DNA of 64,000 bases from Rhodovarius crocodyli. Its GTDB lineage: Bacteria > Pseudomonadota > Alphaproteobacteria > Acetobacterales > Acetobacteraceae. Numbering within the stretch: position 1 is the first letter of the stretch; each line of letters opens with the position of its first letter. This document shows positions 63,140 through 64,000 of this stretch, piece after piece. Position numbers and translations under genes: made by a program. The stretch covers positions 1-64,000 of the forward strand of contig CAMDJV010000012.1 in assembly GCA_945901085.1 (NCBI GenBank), given 5' to 3'. Below the pieces are notes generated by a model, which was given only the letters and a program-made list of their open reading frames with translations, had not been told where the DNA came from and did not search any database.

Positions 63140-64000
63140 ATGGATCGAGAAGCCCCCACCGCCGGCACCGCCCCCCCGCGCGCCTTCGGCGCCGATACCC
63201 CGCGCGCCTTCGGCGTCGATACCCCGCGCGCCTTCGGCGCGACCCCCGCCCTGGCCCAATGGTTCGCCGTGAAGGCAGAGCAGCCCGATGCGCTGATCTT
63301 CTTCCGCATGGGCGATTTCTACGAAATGTTCTTCGAGGATGCCGAACTCGGCTCCGAGGCGCTCTCCATCGCCATGAGTTTCCGCGGCGAGCATCAGGGC
63401 CAGCCGGTGCCCATGTGCGGCGTGCCGCATCACAGCCACGAGGCCTATCTGGCGCGGCTGATCCGCCGTGGCTTTCGCGTCGCCATTTGTGACCAGTTGG
63501 AAACGCCCGAGCAGGCCAAGGCCCGCCGCGCCTCCATCATCGCCCGCGGCATCGTGCGCGTGGTCACCCCCGGCACCGTCACCGAGGATAGCCTGCTGGA
63601 GGCCTTCCGCCCCGCCTGGCTGCTGGCGCTGGTCGAGGGGGGTGCTGCCTGGCTGGATGTGACCTCCGGCGCTTTCGAGACCGAGGCCGGGGCCGATATC
63701 CCCGCCCTGCTGGCCCGGCTGGAACCGGCCGAGGTGATCGCCACTGACGGTTTATGGCCCGACGCCACACCCGCGACGCCCCCGCGCGATGCCCCCGCCC
63801 GCCTCGCCGCCGCCTTCGGCGTCTCCACCCTGGAAGGCTTCGGCAGTTTTTCCGCCCCCGAGATCGCCGCCGCCGCCATGGTGCTGGATTATGTCCGCGC
63901 CACCCAGAATGGCGCCCTGCCGCATCTCATGCGCCCGGTGCCGCGCGGCACAGCGGGCGTGCTGGCGATGGATGCCGCCACAAGGCGCAGCCTGGAATTG
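63140..64000 (+). CDS. mutS: DNA mismatch repair protein MutS, 3' end outside the window
   Basis: The first 287 codons are present and the frame is open to the last base. After a repetitive N-terminus (residues 13-35), it reads AQWFAVKAEQPDALIFFRMG, then GDFYEMFFEDAE, which carries the Phe-x-Glu mismatch-reading motif, then GQPVPMCGVPHHS and VTPGTVTED. The connector domain follows and the sequence breaks at DAATRRSLEL. The ATPase is not in the window. It diverges from the VOC gene with 116 bases between. Confidence 0.95.
   Translation, partial: MDREAPTAGTAPPRAFGADTPRAFGVDTPRAFGATPALAQWFAVKAEQPDALIFFRMGDFYEMFFEDAELGSEALSIAMSFRGEHQGQPVPMCGVPHHSHEAYLARLIRRGFRVAICDQLETPEQAKARRASIIARGIVRVVTPGTVTEDSLLEAFRPAWLLALVEGGAAWLDVTSGAFETEAGADIPALLARLEPAEVIATDGLWPDATPATPPRDAPARLAAAFGVSTLEGFGSFSAPEIAAAAMVLDYVRATQNGALPHLMRPVPRGTAGVLAMDAATRRSLEL
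63176..63244 (+). repeat. 24-bp tandem repeats in the mutS N-terminus
   Basis: Two full units (63176-63199 and 63200-63223) and a partial third (63224-63244) encode PRAFGADT, PRAFGVDT and PRAFGAT. Each unit holds a GCGCC-TTC-GGCG hairpin. The repeats lie before the conserved MutS domain and are probably disordered in the protein. Confidence 0.88.

Noticed and set aside
1-64000. tRNA genes, CRISPR arrays and insertion sequences
   Set aside because: I looked in the gene-free stretches and saw no T-loop plus acceptor pattern, no regular spaced repeats and no transposase.

Overview
The window is 64 kb of high-GC, gene-dense chromosome that reads as an alphaproteobacterium of the Acetobacteraceae (Roseomonas-like; inferred from gene content, not computed). 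Pointers are a complete PhyR/NepR/ECF-sigma stress module, an EipB (DUF1849) envelope protein, an IalB-like protein, a ccm system I cytochrome c cluster, and five tripartite-tricarboxylate-type (TctC/Bug) receptors with no permease beside them.

Layout. 1-7130: end of an ABC-F ATPase, a HupE/UreJ protein, class III alcohol dehydrogenase, a TctC receptor, holC and its coupled partner, and a peptide-type binding protein. 7165-13215 (minus): a hem run hemE-hemH-HAD-TctC-hemJ-PrsW-like protease-rho. 13216-14098: a gene-free stretch between hemE and ppsR, the classical alphaproteobacterial position of the chromosomal origin. It contains a gapless 585-bp-offset tandem duplication that also copied the first codons of ppsR. 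14099-15597: ppsR and maf. 15867-20772 (minus): heparinase-like protein, rpe, RlmM-like methyltransferase, DUF423, hslO, with a second DnaA-box cluster at 19160-19233. 20859-22813: paiB-like, truB, rpsO. 22945-25609 (minus): a coupled DUF1328 / secreted protein / SbmA-BacA-like ABC operon. 25696-27868: general stress response locus (phyR, two sigma factors, nepR). 27935-34622: TctC receptors, an SDR, DUF1289, orphan TRAP permeases, and a TPP riboswitch driving a peptide-type (family 5) binding protein. 34619-45901: eipB, aspS, aqpZ, rnd, an EAL phosphodiesterase, a hydrolase, hrcA, a TctC receptor, mdoH. 46154-53809: fused TRAP permease, IalB-like, rlmN, MFS, Atm1-type ABC, a small unknown, rpmB. 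53902-59488 (minus): fdxA and ccmCDEFGHI. 59552-64000: EVE and Rieske proteins, maeB, a VOC protein and the start of mutS.

How it fits together. Transcription leaves the putative origin in both directions (hemE leftward, ppsR-maf rightward), as expected for an origin. Many genes are translationally coupled by ATGA, GTGA or TTGA overlaps. Much of the accessory content is solute uptake, but the receptors and permeases are scattered and unpaired. The most unusual signals are the duplicated origin region with its ppsR fragment, a thiamin pyrophosphate riboswitch on a peptide-type receptor, and a multi-hairpin dispersed repeat present twice in opposite orientation.
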